Part shown: positions 40,462 through 49,757 of the stretch, one piece after another
Layout: each line of letters opens with the position of its first letter
How positions within the stretch are numbered: the first letter of the stretch is position 1
Assembly: GCA_964546015.1 (NCBI GenBank)
Contig: CAZJHO010000010.1
Coordinates: 1 to 49,818, forward strand
DNA length: 49,818 nucleotides
Origin: JAFGVL01 sp964546015
GTDB taxonomy: Bacteria > Bacteroidota > Bacteroidia > Bacteroidales > Paludibacteraceae
Direction: 5' to 3'
Translations under genes and position numbers: made by a program
The notes under the pieces: generated by a model
Databases searched by the model: none
Told to the model about the DNA's origin: nothing
Seen by the model: only the letters and a program-made list of their open reading frames with translations

Positions 40462-42051
40462 ATGGCAACATTAGATTTATCAAAGTATGGTATTTCGAAC
40501 AGCATTCCGGTTGTTCACAATCCTTCTTATGAAGAACTTTTCCAAGCTGAAATGGATCCTAAAAACGAAGGATTCGAAAAAGGTACATTAACAAACACAG
40601 GTGCAGTATCTGTTGACACAGGTAAATTTACCGGTCGCTCGCCTAAAGATCGCTACATTGTAAAAGACAGCGTTTCTGAAAATACTATCTGGTGGGATGG
40701 GACCATTAACCAACCTGTTTCCACAGAAGTTTGGAACGATTTAAAAGCATTAACTATCAAACAATTGAATACTGCAAAAAAATTATATGTAGTAGATACT
40801 TTCTGCGGAACTAATGAAGATACCCGTATGAAAGTGCGTTTCATTGTGGAAGTTGCATGGCAAGCTCACTTTGTAACAAATATGTTTATCCGCCCCTCTC
40901 ACTACGAATTAGCTAACTTCGGAGAGCCTGATTTCGTGGTATTCAACGGTTCTAAAACTACTAACCCTAAATGGAAAGAGCAAGGTTTGAATTCTGAAGT
41001 ATATGTATTGTTCAACTTGACAGAAAAAATGCAAATCATCGGTGGTACTTGGTATGGCGGCGAAATGAAAAAAGGTATGTTTGCTATGCAAAACTATTAC
41101 CTTCCATTACGCGGAATCGCTTCAATGCACTGCTCTGCCAATGTTGGTAAAGATGGCGATGTAGCTATCTTCTTCGGATTGTCAGGTACAGGCAAAACAA
41201 CCCTTTCGGCTGACCCAAAACGCTACCTTATCGGCGACGATGAGCACGGTTGGGACGAAAACGGTGTGTTCAACTATGAAGGCGGTTGCTATGCAAAAGT
41301 TATCGACCTGAGCAAAGAAAATGAGCCTGATATTTGGCGTGCAATCCGTCGCGATGCTTTGTTGGAAAATGTTACCGTTAAAGCAGACGGAACACCTGAC
41401 TTCTCTAAAGAAGCTTCTAAAACAGAAAACACCCGCGTTTCTTATCCTATCACACACATTAGCAAAATCGTTCTTCCATCGCGCGCAGGACATGCCAACA
41501 AAATTATCTATCTTTCTGCCGATGCGTTCGGTGTATTACCTCCGGTTTCTGTATTGGATGAAAAATCGGCTCAATATCACTTCCTTTGCGGATATACATC
41601 TAAATTAGCCGGAACTGAGCGCGGCATCACTGAGCCTGTTCCATCATTTTCACCTGCATTCGGTGAAGCATTCTTGACACTTCACCCAACAAAATATGCA
41701 AGCGTGTTGGCAAAAAAAATGAAAGAACACAATGCTAAAGCTTATTTAGTAAATACCGGTTGGAACGGTACAGGTAAGCGTATTTCCATCAAAGATACTC
41801 GTGCTATTATCGATGCTATTATCGATGGATCTATCGAAAAAGCAGAAAAAGTTCATATTCCTGTGTTGAACTTGTATGCACCAAAAGCATTGAACAATGT
41901 ATCGGAAGGCATCCTTGACCCACGCAACACTTATACTAACAAAGGCGAATGGGAAGAAAAAGCAAAATCATTGGCTGCGAAATATATTGAAAACTTCGAG
42001 CAATACTTGCCGGAAGGTAAAGACTTGATTCCTTCAGGTCCTCAATTGTAA
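40462..42051 (+). CDS. pckA: Phosphoenolpyruvate carboxykinase (ATP)
   Basis: 529 aa. The N-terminal substrate-binding domain has TGRSPKDRYIVKD (about 55-67). The kinase P-loop is GLSGTGKTTLSAD (about 238-250), followed by GDDEHGWDENGVFNYEGGCY with metal-binding residues. NTGWNGTGKRISIKDTRAII lies near residue 430. It interconverts oxaloacetate and PEP; in fermentative Bacteroidetes it mostly runs toward oxaloacetate on the route to succinate and propionate. Monocistronic between its own promoter and terminator. Codon choice looks markedly biased to preferred codons, as expected for an abundant enzyme. Confidence 0.97.
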   Translation: MATLDLSKYGISNSIPVVHNPSYEELFQAEMDPKNEGFEKGTLTNTGAVSVDTGKFTGRSPKDRYIVKDSVSENTIWWDGTINQPVSTEVWNDLKALTIKQLNTAKKLYVVDTFCGTNEDTRMKVRFIVEVAWQAHFVTNMFIRPSHYELANFGEPDFVVFNGSKTTNPKWKEQGLNSEVYVLFNLTEKMQIIGGTWYGGEMKKGMFAMQNYYLPLRGIASMHCSANVGKDGDVAIFFGLSGTGKTTLSADPKRYLIGDDEHGWDENGVFNYEGGCYAKVIDLSKENEPDIWRAIRRDALLENVTVKADGTPDFSKEASKTENTRVSYPITHISKIVLPSRAGHANKIIYLSADAFGVLPPVSVLDEKSAQYHFLCGYTSKLAGTERGITEPVPSFSPAFGEAFLTLHPTKYASVLAKKMKEHNAKAYLVNTGWNGTGKRISIKDTRAIIDAIIDGSIEKAEKVHIPVLNLYAPKALNNVSEGILDPRNTYTNKGEWEEKAKSLAAKYIENFEQYLPEGKDLIPSGPQL

Positions 42052-42069
42052 GAAATTTACAATAATTCA

Positions 42070-42105
42070 GAAAAAGCTGCTTTCATTGTGAGAGCAGCTT
42101 TTTTG
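42070..42105 (+). terminator. Terminator of pckA
   Basis: AAAAAGCTGCT (42071-42081) pairs with AGCAGCTTTTTT (42093-42104), 19 nt after the pckA stop, with a T-tail on the plus strand. It sits directly beside the tracrRNA terminator, which reads the other way. Confidence 0.9.
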
Positions 42106-42122
42106 TTTTTATTGGTGTAAAT

Positions 42123-42199
42123 AAAAAAAGCGACGCTTACACGCCGCTTTAAATGTTTTCACAACGGAATAATCCTTATTGTGAATTCCTTCAAAATTG
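42123..42199 (-). ncRNA. tracrRNA of the type II-C CRISPR system
   Basis: Read on the minus strand. An anti-repeat (42178-42200, beginning ACAATTTTGAAGG) is followed by AAGG and a small nexus hairpin GGATTATTCC (42166-42175). Next come GTTGTGAAAACATTT and a terminator hairpin AAAGCGGCG/CGTCGCTTT (42129-42150) with a T-run. The anti-repeat, AAGG-nexus and terminator order is that of tracrRNAs, which pair with crRNA repeats, are cut by RNase III and load Cas9. Its own promoter lies just upstream, so the RNA should be about 77 nt. It is divergent from cas9. The crRNA repeat should contain ATTGTGAATTCCTTCAAAAT or a close variant. Confidence 0.87.
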
Positions 42200-42204
42200 T
42201 AATG

Positions 42205-42234
42205 CAAAGGTATGATAATGTTTTTATTAACAAA
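42205..42234 (-). promoter_or_regulatory. tracrRNA promoter
   Basis: On the minus strand: TTTTG (plus 42231-42235), 18 nt, TACCTTTG (plus 42205-42212), an exact TAnnTTTG box. Initiation near 42199 coincides with the start of the anti-repeat. Confidence 0.75.
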
Positions 42235-42239
42235 ATATA

Positions 42240-42269
42240 TTGTGAAAATATTTTTTATCCTTACATTTA
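42240..42269 (+). promoter_or_regulatory. cas9 operon promoter
   Basis: TTG (42240-42242), 19 nt, TACATTTA (42262-42269; one mismatch to TAnnTTTG). It lies back to back with the tracrRNA promoter, about 24 nt before the cas9 ATG. Confidence 0.6.
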
Positions 42270-42292
42270 CAGCAAGTTAACAATTCACATTT

Positions 42293-45200
42293 ATGAAAAA
42301 GATTTTAGGTTTGGATTTGGGAACAAACAGTATCGGGTGGGCACTGATAACTCAAGATGAAAAAGAAAGAGTTGGAGAAATTATTGATTTAGGGAGCCGT
42401 ATTATTCCTATGTCGCAAGATGTTTTGGGAAAGTTTGACAGTGGTGTTTCGGTTTCGCAAACTGCCGAGCGGACAGGATTCAGAGGTGTTCGCCGTTTGC
42501 GTGAGCGTCATTTGTTGCGCCGTGAGCGTTTGCACCGAGTGTTGAATATACTTGGATTTCTGCCCGAACACTATGCGGCTCAAATAGATTTTGATAAATA
42601 TTTCGGTCAATTCATGGATGAAAAAGAGCCTAAGCTGGCTTGGAAAGAAAGTGAAGTAGATGGGAAAACAACTTTTGAATTTATCTTCCAACAGTCATTT
42701 GACGAAATGCTAACTGATTTTGCCAAATACCAACCTCAATTGTTGGAGAATAACAAGAAAATTCCATACGATTGGACAATTTATTATCTCCGTAAAAAGG
42801 CTTTAAACCAAAAAATAGAGAAAGAAGAATTAGCTTGGTTGTTGTTGAATTTTAATCAAAAACGAGGTTATTATCAAAGAAATGAAGATGATAACGATGA
42901 CAAAGAAAAAGAATTTGAAATAATCTCTTCTGAGATTCTAGATGTAACGAAAGGAGATAAAGATAAAAAATATGAAAAATACTGGTATGAAGTCAAGTTA
43001 GAAAATGACTTGACATATAATGCCGCTTTTTATTCTGATATATCCAATTGGAAAGGTAAAACAAGAGAATTTATTCTTAAAACTTCTACATTAAAAGATG
43101 GAACAATAAAAAATGAACTTTCATTTTTGCCAACTTTTGATGAAATTGAAAAAATGGACAAGAAGCAAAAGGATAAAATGTATGCTAAAATAAAAGTAAA
43201 AACGGAATTAGAAATTGAAAATAGTAAGAAAACTGTCGGACAATATATTTATGACACATTGCTCGAGAACCCTTCTCAAAAAATAAACGGGAAATTGGTG
43301 CGTGTTATTGAGCGTAAGTTTTACAAAGATGAGTTGCGCCAAATCCTTCAAACACAAGTAAAATATCACTCCGAATTGCAAAACAGAGATTTATATAATG
43401 CTTGCTTGGAGGAACTCTATGAATACAATGAAGCACACCGAAGCAACATTGCACAGCAAGATTTTACACATCTATTTTTGAATGATATTATTTTCTATCA
43501 ACGCCCGCTGAAAAGCAAGAAATCACAAATCAGCGATTGCCGCTATGAAACCTTACGAGATAAAAAAGGGGATGTGTATCCGATAAAGTGCATTGCCAAA
43601 TCTCATCCTTTGTTTCAGGAATTTCGTCTTTGGCAATGGATAAAGAATTTACATATCTACCTGAAAGAAAACGACGAAAGCCCGATTACCGAGCAATTCT
43701 TTACAAATGAGGAAGATTATGTAAACCTATTCGATTTTCTTAATAATAGGAAAGAAATCACACAAGAGGCTTTGATAAAGTATTTACTGGAACCTCGAAA
43801 ACTAAAAGGAAAAGCACTGACAGAAGAAGCGGCTAAATATCGTTGGAATTTTGTGGAAGACAAAATATATCCATGCAACGAAACCCGAAGCACGATAAAA
43901 ACCCGATTGGATAAATGTTCGGATGTTCCAACCGATTTTCTGACCAAAGAAAAAGAAGAAGCCCTTTGGCACATTCTTTATTCGGTAAATGATAAAATTG
44001 AGCTCGAAACAGCATTGAAAACATTTGCCAGAAAAAATAATTTAGGCGATGATTTTGCCGAACAATTCAAAAAATTTCCTCCATATAAAAATGAATACGG
44101 TTCGTACTCGGCAAAAGCAATCAAAAAGCTGTTGCCGCTTATGCGCATGGGTAAATATTGGAATGAAGCCGATATTGATACCAAAACAAAAGACCGTATT
44201 GAAAAAATCATAACCGGCGAAGTGGACGAAAAAATCCAAACCCGTGTACGCGAAAAAGCATTTCATTTGACTAATATTACAGATTTCAGAGGATTGCCTC
44301 TTTGGTTGGTTTGCTATGTTGTGTACAATCGCCACTCGGAGGAAGGCGACCTGCAACGATGGGAAACGCCTACCGATTTGGATAAGTTTTTAAAAGAATT
44401 TAAACAACACAGTTTGCGCAATCCAATTGTAGAACAAGTTATTACCGAAACACTTCGGGTGGTAAAAGATATTTGGCAACAATATGGCGATGGCGCAAAG
44501 GATTTCTTCAAAGAAATACATATTGAATTAGGACGGGAAATGAAAAATCCTGCCGACAAGCGAAAACGCATTACCAATCAAAATACCGAAAACGAAAACA
44601 CAAACCTTCGTATCAAAGCGTTGTTGATGGAAATGCTGAACGACAAAGAAATTGAGAATGTACGCCCATATTCGCCTAGCCAGCAAGAACTGTTGCGGAT
44701 TTATGAAGATGGCGTGTTGAGTTCCGATATCGAAATTCCTGACGAAATCCTGAAAATAAGCAAAGCATCTCAACCAACTAAAAGTGAACTTATCAGATAC
44801 AAACTTTGGTTGGAACAAAAATATCGATCGCCGTACACAGGCGAAATGATTCCGCTTGGCAAGCTGTTTACGCCCGCTTACGAAATAGAACATATCATTC
44901 CGCAAAGTCGCTACTTCGACGATTCCTTCAGCAATAAAGTAATCTGCGAATCGGAAGTAAACAAGCTGAAAGACAATCAGCTTGGATTGGAATTTATCCA
45001 AAACCATGAAGGCGAAAAAGTATTACACCTAGGAAAATCAGTAACCATATTATCCGAAGCGAACTATCTCGATTTTGTAAAACGAAACTACAATTACCGC
45101 AACCCCAAAGGCAAAAAGTTGCTGCTTACGGATATTCCTGAAGCAATGATAGAGCGCCAAATGAATGATACTCGATACATTAGTAAAGAAATTAAAAACC

Positions 45201-46861
45201 TATTATCCAGAATCGTTCGCGAAGAAAAAGATGACGATGGCACAACTTCCAAAAATCTAGTGAGTTGCAACGGTCAGATAACCACTGCGCTGAAAAAAGA
45301 TTGGGGCATGAATGATATTTGGAACGATATTATCACTCCGCGTTTCGAGCGATTGAACGAAATAACCGGTACCGAAAATTTTGGTAAGATTAATCCAGCC
45401 ACCAACAAATTCTTGCCCGAAGTTCCAATAGAATTTCAAAAAGGATTTCAGAAAAAACGCATCGACCACCGCCATCATGCCATGGATGCTTTAGTAATCG
45501 CTTGCGCTACACGGAGTCATGTTAATTTCTCAAACAATCAAAACGCTTTAGAAAAAGGTAAAAACAAAGAAGAGAAACAAAAATCCCGCGAAGATTTGCG
45601 CCGCTTGTTGTGCGACAAAAAATATAACGAAGGCGAACAAGGTAATTACCGATGGATATTCAAAACACCTTGGGATAAGTTTGCCAAAGATGCGAAAGAT
45701 AAGTTGCAACAAACCATCGTAAGTTTCAAACAAAACTTGCGGGTAATCAATAAAACCGTCAATAAATACGAGAAGTGGCAAAAAGATGCCAACGGACAAT
45801 TGAAGAAAGTAAAGGAAACGCAAGAGAAAGGCGACAGTTGGGCTATCCGCAAATCGTTGCATAAAGATACTTTTTCGGGACTTGTCAATCTTCGATTCCA
45901 AAAAACGGTACAGCTATCGGCTGCGTTGGATAATTGGCAAATGATTGTAGATAAATCGTTGAAAAAGAAAATCAAAGAATTAGTTGCTCAATATCATTAT
46001 GACAAAAAACTATTGCAGAAATATTTCAAAGACCGAAAAAATAGTTGGAATGATGTGGATATCTCAAAAGTAAATATTTATTATTTTGATGATAACAATG
46101 TAGCTTCGCGTGTGGCGTTGGACGATAGTTTTACAGCGAAGCGAATTGAAAGTGTTACCGATACCGGCATTCAAAAAATTCTCAAATCGCATTTGGAAAA
46201 ATACAACTCCGAAGATGGAAAAGAACATCCAGAAATGGCATTTTCGCCCGAAGGCATTGAGGAAATGAACAAAAACATTATTGAATTGAATAACGGGAAG
46301 CCTCATCAACCAATTATCAAAGTACGAACCTATGAACCGAAAGGGAATAAATTTACTGTTGGCGCAACCGGCAGTAAAAACGGCAAATATGTAGAAGCCG
46401 CCAAAGGTACAAATCTTTTCTTTGCTATTTATATCGATAAAGATGGGAAACGGAGTTATCAAACTGTACCCTTAAACATTATTATCGAAAATCAAAAACA
46501 AGGATTAGATGCCGTCGATAAAAGATACATTGATGAAAAAGGGGATGAATACACTTTGTTGTTTCATCTTTCGCCGAATGATTTGGTGTATGTTCCAAGT
46601 GAAGAGGAACGGGAGAGTTTGCAGAGTATTGATTTTAAGAATTTGAGTAAAGAGCAAATACAACGGGTTTATAAAATGGTAAGTTCTTCTGGATATCAAT
46701 GTTTCTTTATAAGAAATGATGTTGCAACTCCAATTGTAAATAAATTTGAGTTTTCTCCATTAAATAAAACAGAGAGGTCTATTGATAATATTATGATTAA
46801 AGATGTTTGCTGGAAACTTGAAATAGACCGTTTAGGTAAAATCAAAAAAATAATCCGATGA
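42293..46861 (+). CDS. cas9: CRISPR-associated endonuclease Cas9 (type II-C, large form)
   Basis: 1522 aa, long for type II-C but in the range of the large Bacteroidetes branch. RuvC-I is at ILGLDLGTNSIGWALI with catalytic D8. The Arg-rich bridge helix is RGVRRLRERHLLRRERLHRV (about 65-85). RuvC-II IHIELGREM has E745. The HNH domain is YEIEHIIPQSRYFDDSFSNK with H867 and N881, spaced as H840/N854 of the Streptococcus pyogenes enzyme. RuvC-III is IDHRHHAMDALVIACA with H1061/H1062 and D1065. All catalytic residues are present, so it should cut both strands. Residues about 1100-1522 hold the wedge and PAM-interacting region. No csn2 or cas4 follows, which supports II-C. The stop overlaps cas1 by ATGA. 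Confidence 0.97.
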   Translation: MKKILGLDLGTNSIGWALITQDEKERVGEIIDLGSRIIPMSQDVLGKFDSGVSVSQTAERTGFRGVRRLRERHLLRRERLHRVLNILGFLPEHYAAQIDFDKYFGQFMDEKEPKLAWKESEVDGKTTFEFIFQQSFDEMLTDFAKYQPQLLENNKKIPYDWTIYYLRKKALNQKIEKEELAWLLLNFNQKRGYYQRNEDDNDDKEKEFEIISSEILDVTKGDKDKKYEKYWYEVKLENDLTYNAAFYSDISNWKGKTREFILKTSTLKDGTIKNELSFLPTFDEIEKMDKKQKDKMYAKIKVKTELEIENSKKTVGQYIYDTLLENPSQKINGKLVRVIERKFYKDELRQILQTQVKYHSELQNRDLYNACLEELYEYNEAHRSNIAQQDFTHLFLNDIIFYQRPLKSKKSQISDCRYETLRDKKGDVYPIKCIAKSHPLFQEFRLWQWIKNLHIYLKENDESPITEQFFTNEEDYVNLFDFLNNRKEITQEALIKYLLEPRKLKGKALTEEAAKYRWNFVEDKIYPCNETRSTIKTRLDKCSDVPTDFLTKEKEEALWHILYSVNDKIELETALKTFARKNNLGDDFAEQFKKFPPYKNEYGSYSAKAIKKLLPLMRMGKYWNEADIDTKTKDRIEKIITGEVDEKIQTRVREKAFHLTNITDFRGLPLWLVCYVVYNRHSEEGDLQRWETPTDLDKFLKEFKQHSLRNPIVEQVITETLRVVKDIWQQYGDGAKDFFKEIHIELGREMKNPADKRKRITNQNTENENTNLRIKALLMEMLNDKEIENVRPYSPSQQELLRIYEDGVLSSDIEIPDEILKISKASQPTKSELIRYKLWLEQKYRSPYTGEMIPLGKLFTPAYEIEHIIPQSRYFDDSFSNKVICESEVNKLKDNQLGLEFIQNHEGEKVLHLGKSVTILSEANYLDFVKRNYNYRNPKGKKLLLTDIPEAMIERQMNDTRYISKEIKNLLSRIVREEKDDDGTTSKNLVSCNGQITTALKKDWGMNDIWNDIITPRFERLNEITGTENFGKINPATNKFLPEVPIEFQKGFQKKRIDHRHHAMDALVIACATRSHVNFSNNQNALEKGKNKEEKQKSREDLRRLLCDKKYNEGEQGNYRWIFKTPWDKFAKDAKDKLQQTIVSFKQNLRVINKTVNKYEKWQKDANGQLKKVKETQEKGDSWAIRKSLHKDTFSGLVNLRFQKTVQLSAALDNWQMIVDKSLKKKIKELVAQYHYDKKLLQKYFKDRKNSWNDVDISKVNIYYFDDNNVASRVALDDSFTAKRIESVTDTGIQKILKSHLEKYNSEDGKEHPEMAFSPEGIEEMNKNIIELNNGKPHQPIIKVRTYEPKGNKFTVGATGSKNGKYVEAAKGTNLFFAIYIDKDGKRSYQTVPLNIIIENQKQGLDAVDKRYIDEKGDEYTLLFHLSPNDLVYVPSEEERESLQSIDFKNLSKEQIQRVYKMVSSSGYQCFFIRNDVATPIVNKFEFSPLNKTERSIDNIMIKDVCWKLEIDRLGKIKKIIR

Positions 46862-47793
46862 TTAAGAAAACCCTCTACTTCGGCAATCCAGCCTATCTCA
46901 GTTTGCGCAACGAGCAGTTAGTTGTCAAGCTGCCTGAGGTAGAAAAGAATGACTCGTTGCCCGAATCGTTTAAGCGAAATAGTGAGAAAATATTGCCGAT
47001 AGAGGATTTAGGCGTGGTAGTAATCGACCATAAGCAAATTACCATCACACACGGATTAATTGAAAAATTATTGGATAATAATATAGCTATCATTACTTGT
47101 GACAGTCGCCGAATGCCTGTTGGGCTTATGTTGCCGCTTTGTGGAAACACTACTCAATGTGAACGCTTTACCGATCAACTATCAGCCAGTGAACCACTTA
47201 AAAAACAACTTTGGCAACAAACTATCAAAGCCAAAATCACTAATCAGGCCGAAGTGTTGAAACGATATCGTGATTGTAACACGCGCAACATGGCACATTG
47301 GGCAAACGAAGTGCGCAGCGGCGACCCTGATAATTTCGAAGCCCGTGCGGCGGCTTATTATTGGAGCCAAGCCTTTCCACAAGTAGAAGGTTTTACACGC
47401 GATAGAGAAGGTGTTGCACCCAATAATTTGCTCAATTACGGATATGCCATTCTTCGGGCTGTGGTAGCGCGGGCATTGGTAAGTAGCGGACTGTTACCGA
47501 CTTTGGGCATTCATCATCATAACCGATATAATGCTTATTGCTTGGCCGATGATATTATGGAGCCTTATCGCCCATTTGTTGACCAAATTGTGTTTAGTAT
47601 GGCAGACAAAGGTAGTATTCCCGAAAAACTAACCATCGACCACAAAGCCGAAATGTTGCGCATACCCGATATGGATGTGCGTATTGGCGGACGGATGAAT
47701 CTACTGATGTTAGCCGTAGCACAAACTACGGCTTCGCTATATCAATGTTTTGAGGGGAGTACACGGAAAATAAAATATCCCGAGTTGCCATAG
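46858..47793 (+). CDS. cas1: CRISPR-associated integrase Cas1 (type II)
   Basis: 311 aa. N-terminal beta domain (TLYFGNPAYLSLRNEQLVVK), then the helical catalytic domain. The likely metal ligands are E161 in DPDNFEARAAAYYW, a His in GIHHHNRYNAYC (about 220) and E235 in DDIMEPYRPF. With Cas2 it inserts new spacers at the array leader. Starts 4 nt inside the end of cas9, so it is translationally coupled. Confidence 0.96.
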   Translation: MIKKTLYFGNPAYLSLRNEQLVVKLPEVEKNDSLPESFKRNSEKILPIEDLGVVVIDHKQITITHGLIEKLLDNNIAIITCDSRRMPVGLMLPLCGNTTQCERFTDQLSASEPLKKQLWQQTIKAKITNQAEVLKRYRDCNTRNMAHWANEVRSGDPDNFEARAAAYYWSQAFPQVEGFTRDREGVAPNNLLNYGYAILRAVVARALVSSGLLPTLGIHHHNRYNAYCLADDIMEPYRPFVDQIVFSMADKGSIPEKLTIDHKAEMLRIPDMDVRIGGRMNLLMLAVAQTTASLYQCFEGSTRKIKYPELP

Positions 47794-47816
47794 AACTAAA
47801 AAAAACAGGCTGCGAT

Positions 47817-48158
47817 ATGGAACTATCTTCACGCCTAAATCAATACAGAGTTATGTGGGTGCTTGTATTTTTCGATTTGCCTACAGAAACGAAAAAGGAT
47901 AGAAAAATCTACTCCGATTTCCGTAAAAAGCTGATTAACGACGGATTTACCATGTTTCAGTTCTCCATTTACCTACGCCACTGCCCCAGTGCCGAAAACG
48001 CCGAAGTACACATTAAACGCGTGAAAAATGCCCTGCCCGAACGCGGTTATATAGGCATCCTCTGCATCACCGACAAACAGTTTGGTAGTATGGATATTTT
48101 CTATGGCAAAAAGGAAGAACAAAAACAAGTGGGCTGGCAACAGTTGGAGTTGTTTTAG
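47817..48158 (+). CDS. cas2: CRISPR-associated protein Cas2
   Basis: 113 aa ferredoxin-like fold. The first strand carries the conserved Asp in VLVFFDLPTETKKDRK (about residues 14-29); FTMFQFSIYLRHCPSAENAE and GYIGILCITDKQFGSMDIFY complete the core. It bridges two Cas1 dimers in the adaptation complex. It begins 23 nt after cas1. A CRISPR array would usually follow; here only 97 nt with a terminator-like hairpin separate it from the convergent dinD-like gene. Confidence 0.95.
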   Translation: MELSSRLNQYRVMWVLVFFDLPTETKKDRKIYSDFRKKLINDGFTMFQFSIYLRHCPSAENAEVHIKRVKNALPERGYIGILCITDKQFGSMDIFYGKKEEQKQVGWQQLELF

Positions 48159-48165
48159 AAAAGAA

Positions 48166-48196
48166 AAATCCCGATTTCGATCGAGATTTCTTTTTT
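48166..48196 (+). terminator. Terminator of the cas operon
   Basis: AAATCCCGAT (48166-48175) pairs with ATCGAGATTT (48180-48189), one mismatch and a TTCG loop, then TTTTTT (48191-48196), 7 nt past the cas2 stop. Confidence 0.7.
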
Positions 48197-48255
48197 ATAT
48201 GTAATTATTTAAAAATTCACTCCCCTATCAGCCTATAGTATTTTTCAGAAGCATT

Positions 48256-49104
48256 TTATTTCCCTTTCTTTGGTCGTTTTTCCTTGTTATCTGTTATTTT
48301 TTTTTCGTCGCTTTTTAAGCGTCGTTCTACTTTTTTAATATCTTCGGCAACAGGGAGGTTTTCGGGTTTCAAACCGCGCTCTATCATAATTTTTCGCACT
48401 CCGAGATTATTATCAACATGTTCTTTTTCTATTGCTGATTGAGTTGATAAATTTTTTATCTGTACATTTTCAGCAGTCATGGCAGCAGCAAAATCTTTGG
48501 CTTTAATGCTCACAGTTGGAAGAAAGTCGGCTAATGCACGACTATCTGGAATACTCATTTTTCTTTTCAGCAAGGCTGTGCTAAGGCCAAATAGTGCTTG
48601 GTCACCTTTCGAACGGATAATACCAAACCCTTTGTCATCTACACCTCTTTCGTACAAGATACCTGATAGATTTTTCTCGGTTTCTTGGAGCTTTACACGC
48701 GCTTTTAGCCGCTCGGCTTCTAACAGTCGTTGTTCTATAATTTCCGATCTGCGGGTCTGTACGGCAAAATAATTTTGTGCAAAAGCAATTTCGGGTTTCC
48801 GGCTATCTCCATTTTGTGCAATCAAGTAGCAGGCATAACGAGTGAGAAGTATATCATCTATTTCTTTCTCAGCACCTTTTGGCATAGCGATCGTTTTCCT
48901 GATATCAGGAAAATGATCGGAAACTGTTCCGCCCGCATTTACACAGGATTCTTTTGCTTTTTCGATGACTTTGGAAAAGTTTTCCCATTTCGAATAGCCT
49001 AAAAGCGATTGTAATTCACGCGCACTCCAACATTCAATACTTTCATACTCAGCGACTGCAGCTTCAAAACGGCTGAATAAGTCTATGATTTCTGTTGATT
49101 TCAT
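48256..49104 (-). CDS. dinD: DinD-like DNA damage-inducible protein
   Basis: 282 aa. The N-terminal BRO-N-like domain has YESIECWSARELQSLLGYSK (about 20-39) and WENFSKVIEKAKESC. The middle holds DILLTRYACYLIAQNGDSRK (about 83-102) and PEIAFAQNYFAVQTRR, which are DinD/phage antirepressor hallmarks. KGFGIIRSKGDQALFGLSTA and LADFLPTVSIKAKDFAAAMT follow, then a Lys-rich tail. Escherichia coli DinD is SOS-induced and inhibits RecA filaments. Length is close to that enzyme's 274 aa. A -7 box (TACTTTTG, plus 49135-49142) is present; no SOS box was identified. Convergent with the cas operon. Confidence 0.88.
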   Translation of the reverse strand: MKSTEIIDLFSRFEAAVAEYESIECWSARELQSLLGYSKWENFSKVIEKAKESCVNAGGTVSDHFPDIRKTIAMPKGAEKEIDDILLTRYACYLIAQNGDSRKPEIAFAQNYFAVQTRRSEIIEQRLLEAERLKARVKLQETEKNLSGILYERGVDDKGFGIIRSKGDQALFGLSTALLKRKMSIPDSRALADFLPTVSIKAKDFAAAMTAENVQIKNLSTQSAIEKEHVDNNLGVRKIMIERGLKPENLPVAEDIKKVERRLKSDEKKITDNKEKRPKKGK

Positions 49105-49163
49105 CGTTTATATTTTAGTTTTTATGTAAAAATACAAAAGTAATATTTTGCAAATATTTTAAC

Positions 49164-49757
49164 TTACATTTTTTCTTTTATAAACTCACTTACTGTTAAC
49201 CGATGTACACCGAGTATTCTGCCAATAGCACTTTTAGAAACTTTTCTATCAAGCAAGTCTTTAATTTGCTGTTCTTTACCTGTTAATTTTACTTTTGATG
49301 ATTTTCGCCCCTTAGGGCGACCAAGTATAACACCCTCTGCCCGTTTTCTCGCCAAGGCTTCTTTGGTGCGTTGCGATATAAGATTTCGTTCTATCTCGGC
49401 TGATAAACCAAAAGCAAAAGCTAGCACTTTAGAATTTATATCGCTACCCAAACGATAATTGTCTTTTACTGTCCATACCTTAACATCATTATTCATGCAG
49501 TGATTGAGAATAGACATAATCATTAACAAATTACGACCTAGACGGGATAGTTCTGCACAAATGAGAATATCATCTTTTTTTAACTTGTTTAACAAAGTGC
49601 CTAGTTTGCGCTTATCTACTTCTTTTGTTCCTGAGATCGTTTCTTCAATCCATTTGTCAATTACCATTTCTTGCTTCTCACAAAAACGATTAATTTCAAA
49701 ACGCTGATTCTCTACTGTTTGTTTGTCTGTGCTTACACGAATATACCCGTAATTCAT
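49164..49757 (-). CDS. Serine site-specific recombinase, Mpi (master DNA invertase) type
   Basis: 197 aa. The catalytic Ser is S9 in GYIRVSTDKQTVENQ. The resolvase/invertase core has LICAELSRLGRNLLMIMSIL (about 64-83) and LAFAFGLSAEIERNLISQRT (about 112-131). It ends in GVILGRPKGRKSSKVKLTGK and a helix-turn-helix (DLLDRKVSKSAIGRILGVHR). The size and the GRPKGRKSS hinge match Mpi of Bacteroides fragilis, which flips capsule promoters genome-wide. No matching inverted promoter sites were seen in this window. A resolvase of a nearby transposon is an alternative, but no transposase is visible before the window ends. Confidence 0.9.
   Translation of the reverse strand: MNYGYIRVSTDKQTVENQRFEINRFCEKQEMVIDKWIEETISGTKEVDKRKLGTLLNKLKKDDILICAELSRLGRNLLMIMSILNHCMNNDVKVWTVKDNYRLGSDINSKVLAFAFGLSAEIERNLISQRTKEALARKRAEGVILGRPKGRKSSKVKLTGKEQQIKDLLDRKVSKSAIGRILGVHRLTVSEFIKEKM

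Noticed and set aside
48159..48255. Possible CRISPR array after cas2
   Set aside because: Only 97 nt with one terminator-like hairpin; no repeated unit and no match to the tracrRNA anti-repeat.
49164..49757. Invertible promoters controlled by the Mpi-like recombinase within this window
   Set aside because: No pair of matching inverted sites flanking a promoter was found by eye.
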